Positions 7,601 to 14,977 of a stretch of 14,977 bases of DNA are shown piece after piece. The DNA is taken from the NCBI GenBank assembly GCA_023436145.1, contig JAEZKP010000100.1:1-14977 (forward strand). The letters are read 5' to 3'. Origin of the DNA: Fibrobacterota bacterium (GTDB lineage Bacteria > Fibrobacterota > Chitinivibrionia > Chitinivibrionales > Chitinispirillaceae). Every line of letters begins with the position of its first letter. The stretch's first letter is position 1. The notes under the pieces were generated by a model, which was not told the origin of the DNA, did no database searches, and saw nothing but the letters and a program-made list of their open reading frames with translations. The translations under genes were made by a program, and so were the position numbers.

Positions 7601-10161
7601 CGTGTGAGACACCGGATGACGGACTGGCAATTTTCACTGTGGAGCAGGGGTCACGTATTTTGCATCAGGAAGTAAAGAAAGTAAAAAGGGGCAGAACCAG
7701 TTTTACTGTAGATATCACAGGTGAGTACGTTCCCAACTGTTATGCAACTGTCAGCCTTATTCAGCCCGTAAACAGAAAAACCAATGATCTTCCGCTGCGT
7801 ATTTATGGAGTAAAACCTTTTTCCATAGAAGACGAAAGAACCCGGCTCAAGATTTCTTTAGAAGCACCTGAGGAGATTAAAGCAAATCAGAAATTTGAAA
7901 TAAAAGTGAATTCAACAGACCAGCGTGATGGTACTTTTACGGTTGCTGTTGTTGATGAAGGACTACTGGATTTGACTGGATTCCAGACTCCGGATGTCTG
8001 GAATCACTTTTTTCACAAGATGCGCCTGGCGGTACTTTCCAGAGATAATTTTGAAGAAATCCTCTCATCCCTGGTTCCGAATATAGACAACAAGTTTTCC
8101 ATTGGAGGAGACCTGGGTATCGAAAGAAGCCGCAGAGCTGGTGAATCACGTGTACAGAGATTCAAACCGGTTGTCCTTTTCTCAGGACCGGTTTCCATAG
8201 GACCAGGAAGCAGCACGAAATTAACATTTAATATGCCAAACTATGCAGGATCGGTGAGAATAATGTTGGTTGGATGTGCACAGAACAGCTATGTGTCTAT
8301 GGAAAAAACTGTTCCGGTACGCCAGGAACTGATGATTCTTACGACTGTTCCCAGGGTAGTAAGACCTGGTGACCTTTTTTCTGTACCGGTATCTGTTTTT
8401 GCCACTAGTAAAAATGTCACGGATGTAAAAATTGGTATCAGGGTTTCGGGAAACTTAAGTATTCATGGAGCGCCAGATACCGGTATTACATTTAATAATC
8501 CTGGAGAAAAGGATGTCAGATTCCTGGTGAATGCCGGAAAGTCTATTGGAGAAGCTACTTTGATTGTAAATGCTGTAGCCGGGCAATACAGGACTTCTGA
8601 TACCACTACTCTTCCTCTGACTGCTCCCAACCCTTATTATATAAAGGTAACTGATACCCTGGTTTCCTCAGAAAAAGATTTGTCAATAGTTCCCAGGCAG
8701 ATCGGCATAGAGGGTACCAACAGGGCAAGGATAGCGATATCGCGATTTCCTGACATACAAATTGATAAACGGCTGAAGGATCTGATCCTGTACCCCTATG
8801 GCTGTATCGAGCAGACTGTATCGGGTGCTTTCCCGCAGTTATATATAGACAAACTGGTTGACCTCAAAAGTTATCAGAATCTGAGTATAACTGATAATGT
8901 AAACGCTGCTATCAACCGTCTGCAATCCTTTATCATAGATGAAGGTTTTTCCTATTGGCCCACCTCTCAGAACTTTAGAAATGAGGTATCGGAGTGGGGA
9001 TCTGTCTATGCAGGACATTTTCTTATCGAGGCACGAAAGGCAGGTTATCATGTTCCGGATAATCTGTTCAATCATTGGTTAAACTATGCTAAAAGCAGAG
9101 CTAAAAAGGTAAACAGAAACAATTTCCGTTATCAGACATACACACTTTTTCTCCTCTCTCTTGCTGGTAAGCCGCATATCGGAGCGATGAATCTGGTGAT
9201 GGAAAATCACCTCAACGATCTGGATCCTCTATCAAGGAAACTGCTGGCAGGAGCTTATTTTCTGGCGGGTCAGAAGGATGCTGCAGAGAAAGCAGATAAG
9301 CATATGACAACAGAGATCACTACTTATAGGGAAACTGGAGAAACGTACGGATCGACGCTTCGGGACCAGTGTCTTATCGCATATGTCTCACAAATCATGG
9401 GAGATAAGAAGACTGCAATGATGCTAATGCGTTCTATTGCCAATCAATTCAGCCCTATGGGCTGGTATTCAACCCAGGAAACTGCTTTTGCTCTGATAGC
9501 GATATGTGAGATTTATGGAGGGCAGAACCTTCTTGGAAGCACCCGAAATTTCACTATGGAGTTTCAGGGTGGAAAACGCAGAAACTATGAGTTGAAAGGT
9601 TATCAGATATCACTGGATATAAGCAATGAGTTTAACAAAATTATAAAAATTAAAACCGACAAGTCGGATCCCTTGTATGTCAGCTTATTCGAAGAGGGGA
9701 TTCCTCTTGAAGATATGGTGAAAACTGAGCAGAGTGGACTAGAGCTGAGCCGCAATTTTTATGATGAAAATGGGAATCCGATATCAATGGAAAGTATTTC
9801 ACAGGGGGATCAGTTTTGGGTCAGGTACCGGATCAGAAGCACTGTGAGCCAGCGTCTCAAAGAACTGGCATTGTCAAGTGTTTTCCCATCCGGATGGGAG
9901 ATAATAAATCCCCGTATGGAAGAGGGTAATATCGCACCATGGGCATCAAATATCAGTATTTCCAATGGGAAATACATGGATATAAGGGATGATCGTGTAA
10001 ACTGGTTTTTTGATCTGAATCATAATGCAGAAGCAAACTTTTTCATAAAATGTAATGCTACTTTTGCCGGTATATTCCGTCTGCCACCGGTTACTGTAGA
10101 ACCAATGTATTCTCCTGATTATTATGCCAGGATTGAATCAGGTACTGTGGCTGTGAAATGA
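4660..10161 (+). CDS. yfhM: Lipoprotein alpha-2-macroglobulin with thioester (PbpC-associated, YfhM/ECAM-like)
   Basis: Giant protease-trapping protein of 1833 aa. Residues 1-15 are a lipoprotein signal peptide ending in the lipobox Leu-Ile-Ala-Cys16, so it should be periplasm-facing and membrane-anchored; the +2 residue is Asn, not the Asp of inner-membrane retention. Domains by eye: N-terminal MG-type beta domains (~40-590), MG2 with YTDRGVHRPGDT (from 610), A2M_N_2 (~960-1100) ending VDEGLLDLTGFQTP (1098-1111), an Arg-rich bait-like segment (~1127-1168, containing ERSRRAGESR), A2M domain (from ~1170), thioester domain (~1370-1625) with Cys1382-Ile-Glu-Gln1385, and a C-terminal receptor-binding-like MG10 domain (~1698-1833). 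A cysteine cluster (455, 463, 466, 490) lies in an Asn/Tyr-rich stretch before MG2. Its TGA overlaps the pbpC ATG. Family members trap proteases by bait cleavage and thioester linkage; activity here is inferred from the intact motif. Confidence 0.95.
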   Translation: MIKNVFLLLITSLIACNTEFEKKKSTESDLSTPFMDLNKTVVSHPPKIISITAPVELAFNTEVIPPHQSGTVLDKSPFTFEPPVNGEARWLSQTLIRFTPSENLKPGITYKGLFKGKVALGDQRNVNDYEFTFKTAEQEVIYFNADFLPDSGVNMVRLVANLTFAQPFDLSRLKKDIVCKGEKKRLNVTVSQRADDPRKADLSVEPVMRGEKPVRFTFTLPGTYRAENREWQQEIILPEALSFRVMAHSDLGEVQGNKSVYGFRFSDPVKKGMDLSGYVSIDPPIDYSVSTDGKYLKVQAEFIYGNQYRIRLSKGLPSAFGTVLKEDYDASFSFRNLKPEVKWISKGIYLPSDNQFRLQLKSVNVKEINVSVTEIYSNNLGFFLQNNILHDNKNVSENEYYYYSPYSFGDLERVGKEIYNRQLKITDIKNKWINTEFDLTEVFSGRKNSAFVVTCRYNESNLCGKCINDRNDFTGDELFYNDDNYYSNPCQEGYYYRHGTVSKLLIASDIALTLKTAKDGIHVYAVNALKAQGVSGLLLALYSYQNQILERVKTDDNGHALFKSKDGYYIRGEDKGSMAVIRLDHPSWELSSYDIDGINEEKSGLDAFMYTDRGVHRPGDTIFLSAIIRSDRKIPPEDQMVDLKVKNPLDQVAFEERKRCGKNGHLLFTIPTDIQAPTGNYIAELKTGDVNFTKVLKVETVKPNRLKVNIGIDDTIRNPKAAVSAEIESRYLFGTPAAGLRAVVKAAYSSQTFTIPAFNEYTFGNPLRSFTERMQEIDDRKLNDEGKLQISHYIENINSVPELLNARYQVTVYEKGGGFTAQSKNVIVVPYSAFVGIKNVFRYGSAATGQAYELPIILVSDKGQNISGRKLKVRWYVNKRYWWYDYDNRDRKDFRTAENTYKIDEFELITNEKPILQKFEVEDVGQHFIEVIDEKSGHSAGLFFWASSWGEEASPEKAPQVLLSITSDKNKYYTGDKAQFSCETPDDGLAIFTVEQGSRILHQEVKKVKRGRTSFTVDITGEYVPNCYATVSLIQPVNRKTNDLPLRIYGVKPFSIEDERTRLKISLEAPEEIKANQKFEIKVNSTDQRDGTFTVAVVDEGLLDLTGFQTPDVWNHFFHKMRLAVLSRDNFEEILSSLVPNIDNKFSIGGDLGIERSRRAGESRVQRFKPVVLFSGPVSIGPGSSTKLTFNMPNYAGSVRIMLVGCAQNSYVSMEKTVPVRQELMILTTVPRVVRPGDLFSVPVSVFATSKNVTDVKIGIRVSGNLSIHGAPDTGITFNNPGEKDVRFLVNAGKSIGEATLIVNAVAGQYRTSDTTTLPLTAPNPYYIKVTDTLVSSEKDLSIVPRQIGIEGTNRARIAISRFPDIQIDKRLKDLILYPYGCIEQTVSGAFPQLYIDKLVDLKSYQNLSITDNVNAAINRLQSFIIDEGFSYWPTSQNFRNEVSEWGSVYAGHFLIEARKAGYHVPDNLFNHWLNYAKSRAKKVNRNNFRYQTYTLFLLSLAGKPHIGAMNLVMENHLNDLDPLSRKLLAGAYFLAGQKDAAEKADKHMTTEITTYRETGETYGSTLRDQCLIAYVSQIMGDKKTAMMLMRSIANQFSPMGWYSTQETAFALIAICEIYGGQNLLGSTRNFTMEFQGGKRRNYELKGYQISLDISNEFNKIIKIKTDKSDPLYVSLFEEGIPLEDMVKTEQSGLELSRNFYDENGNPISMESISQGDQFWVRYRIRSTVSQRLKELALSSVFPSGWEIINPRMEEGNIAPWASNISISNGKYMDIRDDRVNWFFDLNHNAEANFFIKCNATFAGIFRLPPVTVEPMYSPDYYARIESGTVAVK

Positions 10162-12506
10162 GAGTTCTGCATCAGTTAAAAAAGATAAAGATAACAAAAA
10201 TAAGAGTGCTTCTGATTGGGACAGCTCTTCTTGCAGGCATAATATTCTGGCCGGTGGGTCCAATATTTCCAGATGATTATTCAAGAGTGGTGACCGACCG
10301 GCATGGAAGTATCCTTAGGGTGACATTAGCCGGTGATGGTCAATTTCGCTTTGCCGCAGAATCAGAGAAACTTCCTGACAAGTATATCAAAGCTGTAACT
10401 GTTATGGAGGACCGGAGATTTTTTTATCATCCCGGGATAGATCCATTATCAATTGTTAATTCTTTTATTTGTAATATCCGTACCGGCAAAAGAGTACGTG
10501 GTGCAAGCACCATAACAATGCAGGTCGTCAGATTGTCTGATTCCCGATCCCGAACGTATCTGAATAAAGCAATTGAATGTATTATTGCTTTAAAGCTTTC
10601 TGTTCAAAAATCCAAGATGGAGATTCTCAGATTGTATGCAAATCATGCACCTATGGGTGGGAATATCGTAGGAATCTGGTCAGCATCCAGGTATTATTTC
10701 GGGAAACCTTTGGAAGAGATTACCTGGGCGGAGGCAGCCCTTTTTGCAGTGCTTCCTAATAATCCTTCAATGATAAATATCAAAAAGCAACGTCCAAAAC
10801 TGAAAACAAAGCGGGATTTTCTGATAAGAACATTGTACCGCAAGGGTGTTATCGATAGTATCACATGTGAATTGTCTATCGGGGAACCACTTCCTTTGTC
10901 GGCCGGGCTGCCTTTTGAAGCACCGCATTTTGCTGAACTGGCGCTTAGATCCACAAATAAGGATATGATTTACACTACACTGGATAAGAAGATACAAAAG
11001 GATGTGGAGAGTATTATTCTCCGGTATACCCGTAATTACCGCGATTACGGGGTAGTGAATATGGCTGCACTTGTGATTGACAATAATACCAGTGAAGTAG
11101 TTGCTTATATCGGATCTCAGGGTTATGAGGACACGATAAAATCCGGCAGGGTAGATGGGGTAAAGGCTTTACGATCGAGTGGCAGCCTGTTGAAGCCTTT
11201 ACTGGTTGCCAGAGCATTTGATCGGGGTCCCTGGGTAAATGAAAGCAGGATTCAGGATGTCCCCACCTATTATGGCACATTCTCTCCATCAAATGCAAAT
11301 AAAGATTTTCAGGGTATGGTTTCTATTGAGCAGATGCTGGTTCAATCTTTGAATGTGCCGGCGGTGCGTCTACTCTATGAATATGGGCAATCCGATTTCT
11401 ATCATGATCTTAAGCAGATGGGGGTTTCCACTCTATTCAGAGATGCTGAAGGGTACGGGTTATCTGTTATTCTTGGTGGAGCTGAAGTTACACTTTGGGA
11501 GATGTGTCAAATTTACAGTGGTTTCAGTAATGAGGGACTCATCAGTCCATTAAAAATATTCAAAGGAAATGCGGGAAAAGGTGATTCAATAAGATTGTGC
11601 AGTCCCGGGGCATCATGGCTTGTTCTGTCATCTTTAAGTAAATTGAACCGTCCGGAAAACGAGAGATACGGGCATTTGTTTTCTGGTCAGATTCCTGTTG
11701 CATGGAAAACCGGAACCAGCTATGGACAGAAAGATGCTTGGGCAATCGGGGTTAATAAGCAATGGACAATCGGAATCTGGGTGGGGAATTTTACCGGTGA
11801 GGGTAATCCATTTTTGGGAGGTGCAGTTTCTGCAGGTCCGGTTATGTTTACACTATTCCGACAACTAACAGATATTACCAAGCCGGTATGGTTTGAGCGT
11901 CCGGAATATGATCTGAAAAGAATTACCGTGTGCTCAGCTACAGGTTACCTTTCAGGCCCCTCATGTCCACAGACAAATGAAGTATTACAGCCTTCAGGGG
12001 CATGGAAGACATTTCAATGTCCATGGCATCGTAAAGTGATCATTGATCGGAAAAGCGGAAAGGAAATCTGTTCAAAATGCTGGAAGGGTATTGAGCAGAA
12101 AGATACAGTGTTTCTGGCCTACCCTGCAGCTGCTGCAGAGTTAATGCGAAAAAAAGGTTTTTCTGTTGATAATATACCACCACATCTGAGCAGCTGTACT
12201 GCAATTTTCAATAGGAGAAACAGTATTAGCATAGAATATCCGGTTGATGGTATAACAATTTTTATCCCCCGCGGTATTGATCAGGAGTACCAGCAGGTGG
12301 TTTGTAAGGCATCATCTATGACAGGATGCCCGTTATTCTGGTATCTTGATGGTAAGTTTATCGGGGAAACGGTTGACTTTCAGAATATAGCAGTAAGCTG
12401 TAGTTCCGGAAAACATATTTTAACCGTATTTGACAATGAAGGGGGAGAGGAAAGGGTAAGTTTCAGAGTAGCCGGCCACAACCGGGAGGATAGACCCGGA
12501 GAATAG
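10158..12506 (+). CDS. pbpC: Penicillin-binding protein 1C (bifunctional transglycosylase/transpeptidase)
   Basis: Class A PBP of 782 aa polymerising and cross-linking periplasmic peptidoglycan. A short basic N-terminus precedes one membrane anchor (~16-35). The GT51 glycosyltransferase domain (~45-225) has EDRRFFYHPG with catalytic Glu84, RGASTITMQ (114-122), Glu140 in the KAIE block as candidate second Glu, and a WAEAALFAVLPNNPS block. The transpeptidase domain (~270-570) has SGSLLKP with nucleophile Ser343 and Lys346 (SxxK), Ser397-Leu-Asn399 (SxN) and KTGTS (517-521), all intact. After it come cysteines 592, 603 and 621 (in CPWH) typical of PBP1C, plus a CSKC pair (638-641), then the biPBP_C domain (~688-772). 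Its ATG overlaps the macroglobulin stop (ATGA) with no strong own ribosome site, implying translational coupling. The established macroglobulin-PbpC pairing supports a role in repair of damaged wall. Confidence 0.96.
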   Translation: MRVLHQLKKIKITKIRVLLIGTALLAGIIFWPVGPIFPDDYSRVVTDRHGSILRVTLAGDGQFRFAAESEKLPDKYIKAVTVMEDRRFFYHPGIDPLSIVNSFICNIRTGKRVRGASTITMQVVRLSDSRSRTYLNKAIECIIALKLSVQKSKMEILRLYANHAPMGGNIVGIWSASRYYFGKPLEEITWAEAALFAVLPNNPSMINIKKQRPKLKTKRDFLIRTLYRKGVIDSITCELSIGEPLPLSAGLPFEAPHFAELALRSTNKDMIYTTLDKKIQKDVESIILRYTRNYRDYGVVNMAALVIDNNTSEVVAYIGSQGYEDTIKSGRVDGVKALRSSGSLLKPLLVARAFDRGPWVNESRIQDVPTYYGTFSPSNANKDFQGMVSIEQMLVQSLNVPAVRLLYEYGQSDFYHDLKQMGVSTLFRDAEGYGLSVILGGAEVTLWEMCQIYSGFSNEGLISPLKIFKGNAGKGDSIRLCSPGASWLVLSSLSKLNRPENERYGHLFSGQIPVAWKTGTSYGQKDAWAIGVNKQWTIGIWVGNFTGEGNPFLGGAVSAGPVMFTLFRQLTDITKPVWFERPEYDLKRITVCSATGYLSGPSCPQTNEVLQPSGAWKTFQCPWHRKVIIDRKSGKEICSKCWKGIEQKDTVFLAYPAAAAELMRKKGFSVDNIPPHLSSCTAIFNRRNSISIEYPVDGITIFIPRGIDQEYQQVVCKASSMTGCPLFWYLDGKFIGETVDFQNIAVSCSSGKHILTVFDNEGGEERVSFRVAGHNREDRPGE

Positions 12507-12531
12507 TCTGTCTAAGGTTTTTTTGAATTGG

Positions 12532-14679
12532 TTAAGCCGGACTAAGAGAGAGAACAGAATCCATAGTAACCTTGAGTTCTTCGGTAGTGTAGGGTTTATG
12601 AAGTACTCCGGAAAATCCGAAATCTCTGAAACGGGAAAGTTCTATTTCTTCGGAGTATCCGCTGGAAACGATTATACAGAGATCCGGATCCCGTTTCTTT
12701 AATTCTCTGGCAAGTTCTTTTCCACCCATAGCCCCAGGAACAGTCAGATCAGTTATTACTGCCTGATAGCTGTCATTATTTTGTGTGGTTTGTTCATAAA
12801 GTTCAAGTGCCTGGTTTCCACTTGAAGCCTGGTCTACGGTAAAGCCCATCTGTTGAAGAAGCAGGGCAAGGCTGAGACGAATGGTTGGAATATCATCCAC
12901 TACCAGTATTCGACCATGAGGTATGTCAGTATTGATCGGGAGGTGCACCTGATTTTTAAGAGTATCTTTAATCACCGGAAGGCGGATGGTAAAGGTTGTA
13001 CCTTCATTTAATTGAGAGGAAACCGTGATGCTGCCATGAGTTCTTGATATAATAGTATTAACAAAAGCTAATCCCAAGCCATTGCCGTCCTGCTTGGTGG
13101 TAAAGTATGGTTCGAAGATTCTGGATAAATTATCCTCTGGAATGCCAATTCCCTGATCGGAAATGGAAATCTCGAAATATTCACCTTCTCTGTTGTATGG
13201 TGCAATATCAGAATTAAGATAAACAATATTTCCGCGGATACGTAAAGTCTTACCATCTGACATGGATTCCAGACCATTTAAAATAATGTTTTGAAAGACC
13301 TGTCTCATTTTACCTTTATCTGCTTCGATGAAAACAGGGGATTTGGGTAAATCAGAAGATATGAGTATACTTGAGCCGTGGGCCAAAAAACTGCTGGTAT
13401 CGTTTATCAGTTCGACCAGGTCAAAAATCTGTTTGTTTCTGTTGTCAATTTTGGAGAAAGTGAGAAGTTGTCTGGCCAGATCACGTGCATTAAGAGCGGT
13501 TTTTTCGCTCATGGTAATAAGTTCAGTGGCTTTTGAGTTGGGCTCAAGATGCAATTTTGCCAATGAAAGATTGGAGGCAATTCCGCAGAGAAGATTATTA
13601 AAATCATGTGCGATTCCACCAGCCAGTCTTCCAAGTGAATCCATGTTTTTCGAATTAAGCATCAACTGTTCTGCCTTTTTTTGTGCAGAGATATCACGGA
13701 TAATAAGGAGCTTGCCTAAAGAAATATCGTTATTTTTGATCAGTGATTGAGATATTTGCAAGTGCTTTATTTCCCTGTTTTTTTGTAATATACCGGTGAT
13801 ATATGTACCATTGAGTGAGAAATTGTATTCAGGTATCGATTTTTCCAGAAAAACCTTGTTACAATTGCATACTTTCTGGCCCAATAATGATTTAGCGCAG
13901 TTATTTACTTGTATGGCAATCCCCTGTTCATCCAGAAGAAGCACAGAATCATGTGAATTTTCAAAGAGGCGGTTAAAGGCGTTTTCGATCTGATCAATGT
14001 TAACCGATAAAAGAAAGTGCTTTTGAATTGCTACAAACATGAATAAGGCACTTGTAATGATGCCAATTGATGAAAAATGGAGGATGATGTATCCGTAGGA
14101 AATCAGGTGTATAAAAAGTGTAAATGCGGTGACAGAAGTTGAAATGAATGTTCCCAACGCCAACAATCGCAACTGTCTGGATAAAATTATACTCTGACTT
14201 TCTTTAATGAATTTCAAGCAGAGTATGGATGCATAAAAAGGAATTACCAAAATAGTGAGAATAAAAGGTATGATAAATCCGGATGAAGGAACTGGTAAAG
14301 GTACATTGTACCCGGGAAAATGGGACATGGTAAAAGGTGGCACAAACTTGAGATATACAGTTGAAGCAATGACTGCAAACAAACAGAGCCAATAGCCTGA
14401 ATTTCGTTTTTTGTTGATGAGTGTAAAAACAAAATTTAAAAACAGAAATCCCAGAGGGAGGATCATTGGAATGGATAAGTTAGTTAAAAACAGAGTAAAT
14501 TTTCTGGGAAGAGGAAGATGAATCAGGAAATCGATAAGAGGGGAAATCATCAGGAAAAAGAAAAACACCTGAAATGATGTTTTTACGGGTGATCTTTTTC
14601 GCTGTCCTGATATGTAAGCAAAGATATAGAATACAAAAATGAAGGCGGAAAATGGAATTAAAATAAGATAATCCTTCAT
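12532..14679 (-). CDS. Hybrid sensor histidine kinase: 7TM, PAS, HisKA, HATPase, receiver
   Basis: Inner-membrane signalling kinase of 715 aa. Seven hydrophobic segments (~4-24, 36-55, 69-88, 97-113, 135-157, 169-195, 199-218) form the N-terminal sensor; a PAS domain (~235-333) follows, with Cys261, Cys271 and Cys273. The H-box LGRLAGGIAHDFNNLL carries phospho-acceptor His358, in the NtrB/HisKA style. The HATPase domain (~455-568) has N-box Asn468, G1 DQGIGIP (Asp508), F-box IFEPYFTTK and G2 GNGLGL. The C-terminal receiver domain (~589-710) has Asp595/Asp596, phospho-acceptor Asp644, Ser672/Ser673 and Lys695 in HKPY, so all phosphorelay residues are present. There is no Hpt or output domain, and no partner regulator in the window, so the signal must pass to a protein elsewhere. 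GAGAG five bases upstream and a promoter at 14728-14756 support the start. It converges on pbpC with a 25-bp gap. The sensed signal is unknown. Confidence 0.94.
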   Translation of the reverse strand: MKDYLILIPFSAFIFVFYIFAYISGQRKRSPVKTSFQVFFFFLMISPLIDFLIHLPLPRKFTLFLTNLSIPMILPLGFLFLNFVFTLINKKRNSGYWLCLFAVIASTVYLKFVPPFTMSHFPGYNVPLPVPSSGFIIPFILTILVIPFYASILCLKFIKESQSIILSRQLRLLALGTFISTSVTAFTLFIHLISYGYIILHFSSIGIITSALFMFVAIQKHFLLSVNIDQIENAFNRLFENSHDSVLLLDEQGIAIQVNNCAKSLLGQKVCNCNKVFLEKSIPEYNFSLNGTYITGILQKNREIKHLQISQSLIKNNDISLGKLLIIRDISAQKKAEQLMLNSKNMDSLGRLAGGIAHDFNNLLCGIASNLSLAKLHLEPNSKATELITMSEKTALNARDLARQLLTFSKIDNRNKQIFDLVELINDTSSFLAHGSSILISSDLPKSPVFIEADKGKMRQVFQNIILNGLESMSDGKTLRIRGNIVYLNSDIAPYNREGEYFEISISDQGIGIPEDNLSRIFEPYFTTKQDGNGLGLAFVNTIISRTHGSITVSSQLNEGTTFTIRLPVIKDTLKNQVHLPINTDIPHGRILVVDDIPTIRLSLALLLQQMGFTVDQASSGNQALELYEQTTQNNDSYQAVITDLTVPGAMGGKELARELKKRDPDLCIIVSSGYSEEIELSRFRDFGFSGVLHKPYTTEELKVTMDSVLSLSPA

Positions 14680-14727
14680 GGGAGCTCTCAGTCATGTGTG
14701 ATCCAAATGATAATCAGGTATTGATAG

Positions 14728-14756
14728 AATATAATTACCAGACTTAAGAGAATCAA
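14728..14756 (-). promoter_or_regulatory. Sigma70-like promoter of the histidine kinase gene
   Basis: On the minus strand, TTGATT (-35, at 14751-14756) is separated by 17 bases from TATATT (-10, at 14728-14733). This predicts a transcript start near 14721 and a leader of about 40 bases before the kinase ATG. Position and spacing are good, but the call rests on consensus match alone. Confidence 0.5.
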
Positions 14757-14785
14757 CTGCAGAAGTATATAATGACGGGTGAGCA

Positions 14786-14815
14786 GGAAAGAACAGATGA
14801 TTCTGACGAATCATC
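14786..14815 (-). terminator. Intrinsic terminator candidate for the oxidoreductase gene
   Basis: Read on the minus strand, a perfect 8-bp stem, GATGATTC (14808-14815) with GAATCATC (14796-14803), closes a GTCA loop and is followed by a pyrimidine-rich TGTTCTTTCC. It lies about 30 bases after the stop of the partial oxidoreductase gene and before the kinase promoter. The U-tract is interrupted, so termination may be partial. Confidence 0.5.
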
Positions 14816-14846
14816 CCTCATCTTTCCATCAGTTATCTACATGAAA

Positions 14847-14977
14847 TCAACAGGATTTAAACTCTTTACCTTCCTGATTACAAATCATCTGTATAGCCTG
14901 ACGGCCGGAGAGTGCAGCCATGACAGTTCCTGTAAATGGTGCAGTCCACTGACCTATCATATATAATCCGGATAACC
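14847..14977 (-). CDS. FAD-dependent (phytoene desaturase-like) oxidoreductase, C-terminal fragment
   Basis: The last 42 codons of a minus-strand gene that enters from beyond the window and ends at TGA (14847-14849). The visible protein includes GLYMIGQWTAPFTGTVMAAL, then SGRQAIQMIC and the end GKEFKSC. The pattern of a Leu-Tyr-x-x-Gly-Gln-Trp strand, a glycine/proline loop, and Ala-Leu-Ser-Gly-Arg-x-Ala starting a helix is the FAD-contacting C-terminal block of amine oxidase/phytoene desaturase (CrtI-like) flavoproteins. The N-terminal dinucleotide-binding motif and substrate region are outside the window, so the substrate cannot be named. A plus-strand open frame across the same bases is an unconvincing overlap. 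It is upstream of and co-oriented with the histidine kinase, but a hairpin and a separate promoter lie between them. Confidence 0.7.
   Translation of the reverse strand, partial: LSGLYMIGQWTAPFTGTVMAALSGRQAIQMICNQEGKEFKSC

Noticed and set aside
12507..12531. Terminator between pbpC and the histidine kinase gene
   Set aside because: There is a T-run (12519-12525) but no stable hairpin directly before it; the nearest CCGGG/CCCGG stem lies about 20 bases upstream within the pbpC coding end.
14772..14966. Plus-strand 64-codon open frame at the right edge
   Set aside because: It overlaps the minus-strand flavoprotein C-terminus and the terminator hairpin, and its protein shows no recognisable features.

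Overview
The window looks like chromosome from a Gram-negative bacterium with moderate GC. It encodes a periplasmic cyclophilin with a cleavable signal peptide, a very large lipoprotein-anchored alpha-2-macroglobulin and a PBP1C-type peptidoglycan synthase, all of which presuppose a periplasm. No ribosomal or other phylogenetic marker is present. The start of the YheT-like hydrolase and the small 'CCCGTAGGG' hairpin repeats vaguely recall FCB-type bacteria (Bacteroidota/Fibrobacterota), but that is only an impression.

Layout. Bases 1-125 are the 3' end of a group II intron (domains V and VI). An AT-rich spacer with degenerate GATTT-type repeats follows (126-470). At 471-2189 (+) lies a cation:proton antiporter with a C-terminal PTS EIIA domain. 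The next spacer (2190-2593) holds more GATTT repeats, a perfect 14-bp palindrome and a paired-hairpin REP/BIME-like element (2299-2414). A YheT-family alpha/beta hydrolase (2594-3577, +) converges on a periplasmic cyclophilin PPIase (3778-4380, -), with a second palindromic repeat element between them (3589-3695). The leader between the PPIase and the macroglobulin carries four copies of one 8-mer in alternating orientation (4506-4618). The core of the window is a two-gene operon: a lipoprotein alpha-2-macroglobulin with an intact CxEQ thioester motif (4660-10161, +), translationally coupled by an ATGA overlap to penicillin-binding protein 1C (10158-12506, +). A hybrid sensor histidine kinase (7 TM, PAS, HisKA, HATPase, receiver) is on the minus strand (12532-14679) with its own sigma70-like promoter. 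At the right edge is the C-terminal end of a minus-strand FAD-dependent (phytoene desaturase-like) oxidoreductase (14847-14977), followed by a hairpin terminator candidate.

How they work together. The only clear functional unit is the macroglobulin-PbpC pair. In this established partnership the macroglobulin is thought to trap foreign proteases that breach the outer membrane while PBP1C repairs peptidoglycan. The antiporter-EIIA fusion suggests ion exchange gated by PTS phosphorylation state. The rest looks like ordinary housekeeping or signalling. I saw no CRISPR array, tRNA, rRNA, phage or defence island. The least explained items are the repeated 8-mer array before the macroglobulin operon, the antiporter-EIIA fusion that appears to lack the second EIIA histidine, and the two short palindromic repeat elements.
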